From Gemmataceae bacterium (GTDB taxonomy: Bacteria; Planctomycetota; Planctomycetia; Gemmatales; Gemmataceae): 6,016 nt of DNA. The stretch lies in NCBI GenBank assembly GCA_947474875.1, contig CANJKY010000265.1, positions 1 through 6,016 on the forward strand, given 5' to 3'. Both the position numbers and the translations under genes were made by a program. The stretch's first letter is position 1; each line of letters opens with the position of its first letter. The notes under the pieces are model-generated. The model did no database searches and was not told where the DNA came from. It worked only from the letters and a program-made list of their open reading frames with translations. Of the stretch, positions 4,286 through 6,016 are shown one piece after another.

Positions 4286-6016
4286 GTGTCCGGATCCGAC
4301 AAGTTCGACCCCGACAGCCTGTTTCCGGAGTATGTGGCCGAGTGCGAGGAGCACTTGGCCGCGGCGGGCCAACTGCTGCTCGATCTTGAGGCTACAGCCG
4401 GACAACTCAATCGTGCGCAGCTCAACAGCTTGTTCCGCAACTTTCACACGGTGAAAGGGCTGTCCGCCATGGTCGGATTGCCCGAGGCCGAGCGGTTAGC
4501 TCATCAGTTGGAGAGCTACCTCGGGGCGGTCCGCAAAGGGCAGGTCGTCTTCACCCCGGATGGGGTGACCGCCTTGATCGAAGGGGTGAAGTCGCTCGAA
4601 CGGGTGATCGCCGCCCGCGGGGCCGGTCAACCCCTGCCGGCCGTGGACCCCCTCATCGGTCGGGTGTCCGCCCTGATTCCCGGCGACGCGGTGGGGGCTT
4701 CGCCTCCCGTCCCGGCCCCTCAGCTGGTGGCGTCGGCCGACCCGCACGGGCGAGCGAATGCGGCGGCCCGCGAGGGCGCGAGCGTATGGCGAGTGCGGTT
4801 CACCCCGTCGCCGGCCCGCGCCGAAGGTGGGCTGACGATCAACACGTTACGCGAGCGGCTCACAGCCGCCGGTGAAATCGTTCACGCCGAGCCGGTGGTG
4901 ACACCCGGCGGGGTGTCGTTCACCTTCCTGATGATCGGCCGGACGGCGGACTTCGCTGACGGGTTCCGGGACGACGGGCTGATCGTCGAGCGGTACGAGC
5001 CGCCTCCTGTGGACGCCCCCGAGCCGCCCCCGACCTCAACCGCCTCCCGCATCCCTTCGCTCGGCTCGGCCAACCTGGTCCGTGTGGACCTCGGCCGGCT
5101 GGACGAACTGATGCGGACGGTGGGCGAGTTGGTCATCACCCGCGCCCGACTGGACAACGGGCTGGGGCGGGTGGCGGCGGCCCTGCCACCCGCCGAGCGG
5201 CGGGAGTTGCGGGAGACGAGCCTGACCCTGGAGCGGCAACTCCGCGACCTCCGCGAGGGGGTGATGCGGGTGCGACTGGTGCCGGTGCGGGACGTGTTCG
5301 CCCGCATGCGGTTCGTCGTCCGCGACCTGGCGCGAGAGGCCGGGCTGGAGATCGACCTGCACCTGACGGGCGAGAGCACGGAGGTGGACAAGTTCGTCGT
5401 CGAACGGCTGGCCGACCCGATCCTGCACCTGATCCGCAACGCCGTCAGCCACGGGCTGGAGCCGCCGGACGAGCGGGCGGCGGCCGGCAAGCCGCAGCGG
5501 GGCCGGCTCGACCTGCGGGCGACGGCGGCCGGCGGGGCGATCGTCATCGAGGTGGAGGACGACGGCCGGGGGGTCGACCCGGAGCGGGTGTTCGAGCAGG
5601 CACGGGCGGCCGGCCTCGTCCCCCCCGCTGCCGGAACCGATCCGGCGGCGGTACTCGACCTGCTCTGCTCGCCCGGCTTCTCCACCCGCGGCGGCTCCGA
5701 CCGGGCGAGCGGGCGGGGGGTGGGGATGGACGTGGTGGCGCGGGCGGTCGAGGACCTCGGCGGCACCCTCGCCCTGTCCACCCGCGTCGGCCGGGGGACC
5801 AGGTTCACCGTCCGCCTGCCGCTCACCCTGGCCATCGCCGACGCGCTGGTCGTGACCGTGGCCGGGCACACGTTCGTCGCCCCGCAGGCCGCCGTCCGCG
5901 AGGTGGTGGAGGTGGAGCCGGGGGCGGTGGTGGCGCTGGAGAACAACCAGCTCCTGTCGCACCGCGGGGGCGTCGTCCCGCTCGTCCGGCTGGCCGACCT
6001 GTTCGGGCTGGGCCGA
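4286..6016 (+). CDS. cheA: Chemotaxis histidine kinase CheA, 5' part (577 codons)
   Basis: CheA autophosphorylates under receptor and CheW control and passes phosphate to CheY/CheB in the cytoplasmic chemotaxis array. Domains in order: P1 phosphotransfer (about 5-110) with His54 in FHTVKG; a linker; a P2-like segment (about 168-237, WRVRFTPSP to VERYEPP); P3 dimerization (about 265-335, GELVITRARL); the P4 ATPase with N-box HLIRNAVSHGLE (381-392), G1 DDGRG (425-429), F-box FSTR (465-468) and G2 GRGVGMD (476-482); then the start of the P5 CheW-like domain (from about 519), cut by the window edge. Catalytic residues appear intact. GTG 4286 is the only usual start codon after the in-frame stop TAG 4223; its ribosome site is weak (CAGG). 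Codons in the P1 part are less GC-biased than later ones. No other chemotaxis gene is visible; partners would lie to the right. Confidence 0.95.
   Translation, partial: MSGSDKFDPDSLFPEYVAECEEHLAAAGQLLLDLEATAGQLNRAQLNSLFRNFHTVKGLSAMVGLPEAERLAHQLESYLGAVRKGQVVFTPDGVTALIEGVKSLERVIAARGAGQPLPAVDPLIGRVSALIPGDAVGASPPVPAPQLVASADPHGRANAAAREGASVWRVRFTPSPARAEGGLTINTLRERLTAAGEIVHAEPVVTPGGVSFTFLMIGRTADFADGFRDDGLIVERYEPPPVDAPEPPPTSTASRIPSLGSANLVRVDLGRLDELMRTVGELVITRARLDNGLGRVAAALPPAERRELRETSLTLERQLRDLREGVMRVRLVPVRDVFARMRFVVRDLAREAGLEIDLHLTGESTEVDKFVVERLADPILHLIRNAVSHGLEPPDERAAAGKPQRGRLDLRATAAGGAIVIEVEDDGRGVDPERVFEQARAAGLVPPAAGTDPAAVLDLLCSPGFSTRGGSDRASGRGVGMDVVARAVEDLGGTLALSTRVGRGTRFTVRLPLTLAIADALVVTVAGHTFVAPQAAVREVVEVEPGAVVALENNQLLSHRGGVVPLVRLADLFGLGR

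Noticed and set aside
4157..4447. A 96-codon minus-strand frame next to cheA
   Set aside because: It overlaps the cheA P1 domain antisense and has no recognisable features; the CheA frame is unambiguous.
4882..5962. Long minus-strand frames antisense to cheA (354 and 308 codons)
   Set aside because: Their serine/arginine-rich and histidine/arginine-rich sequences are typical reverse-strand shadows of a GC3-saturated gene.

Overview
This is a very GC-rich window whose genes use almost only G or C at third codon positions. Gene content and style (a MoxR ATPase paired with a downstream gene, an IS630-type element, a Cas4 of the kind found in Cas4-Cas1 fusions, CheA) suggest a planctomycete, perhaps in the Gemmata group. 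That placement is inference from protein style, not from a marker gene.

Layout. (1) Positions 1-528, minus strand: the N-terminal 176 residues of a CRISPR Cas4 nuclease, running off the left edge. It is not an obvious complete reading frame because its stop lies outside the window. (2) Positions 679-999, plus strand: a small cysteine-containing protein of unknown function, divergent from cas4. (3) Positions 1210-2355, plus strand: a MoxR-family AAA+ ATPase whose reading frame is broken twice, just after the start codon and near position 1785, with the two breaks cancelling. A strong UUCG-capped hairpin sits in its leader and a perfect 12-bp terminator-type hairpin follows its stop. (4) Positions 2443-2922, plus strand: the 5' part of the next gene, probably the partner of the MoxR protein, cut by an insertion sequence. 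(5) About 2905-4120: an IS630-family element with flanking TA and imperfect terminal inverted repeats. Its minus-strand transposase (2910-4049) is also broken twice, at an A6 run and at a C8 run, again with cancelling shifts. (6) Positions 4123-4285: a less GC-rich intergenic stretch. (7) Positions 4286 to the right edge, plus strand: most of a CheA chemotaxis histidine kinase.

The window therefore joins the edge of a CRISPR adaptation module, a decayed or mis-sequenced MoxR-partner operon and the start of a chemotaxis gene. The sequence right of the insertion does not continue the gene on its left, so the insertion was probably accompanied or preceded by loss of DNA. No CRISPR array, tRNA or rRNA was seen. 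The strongest leads are the cas4 locus beyond the left edge with its divergent small neighbour, the balanced frameshifts in two unrelated genes, and the composition change in the 5' part of cheA.
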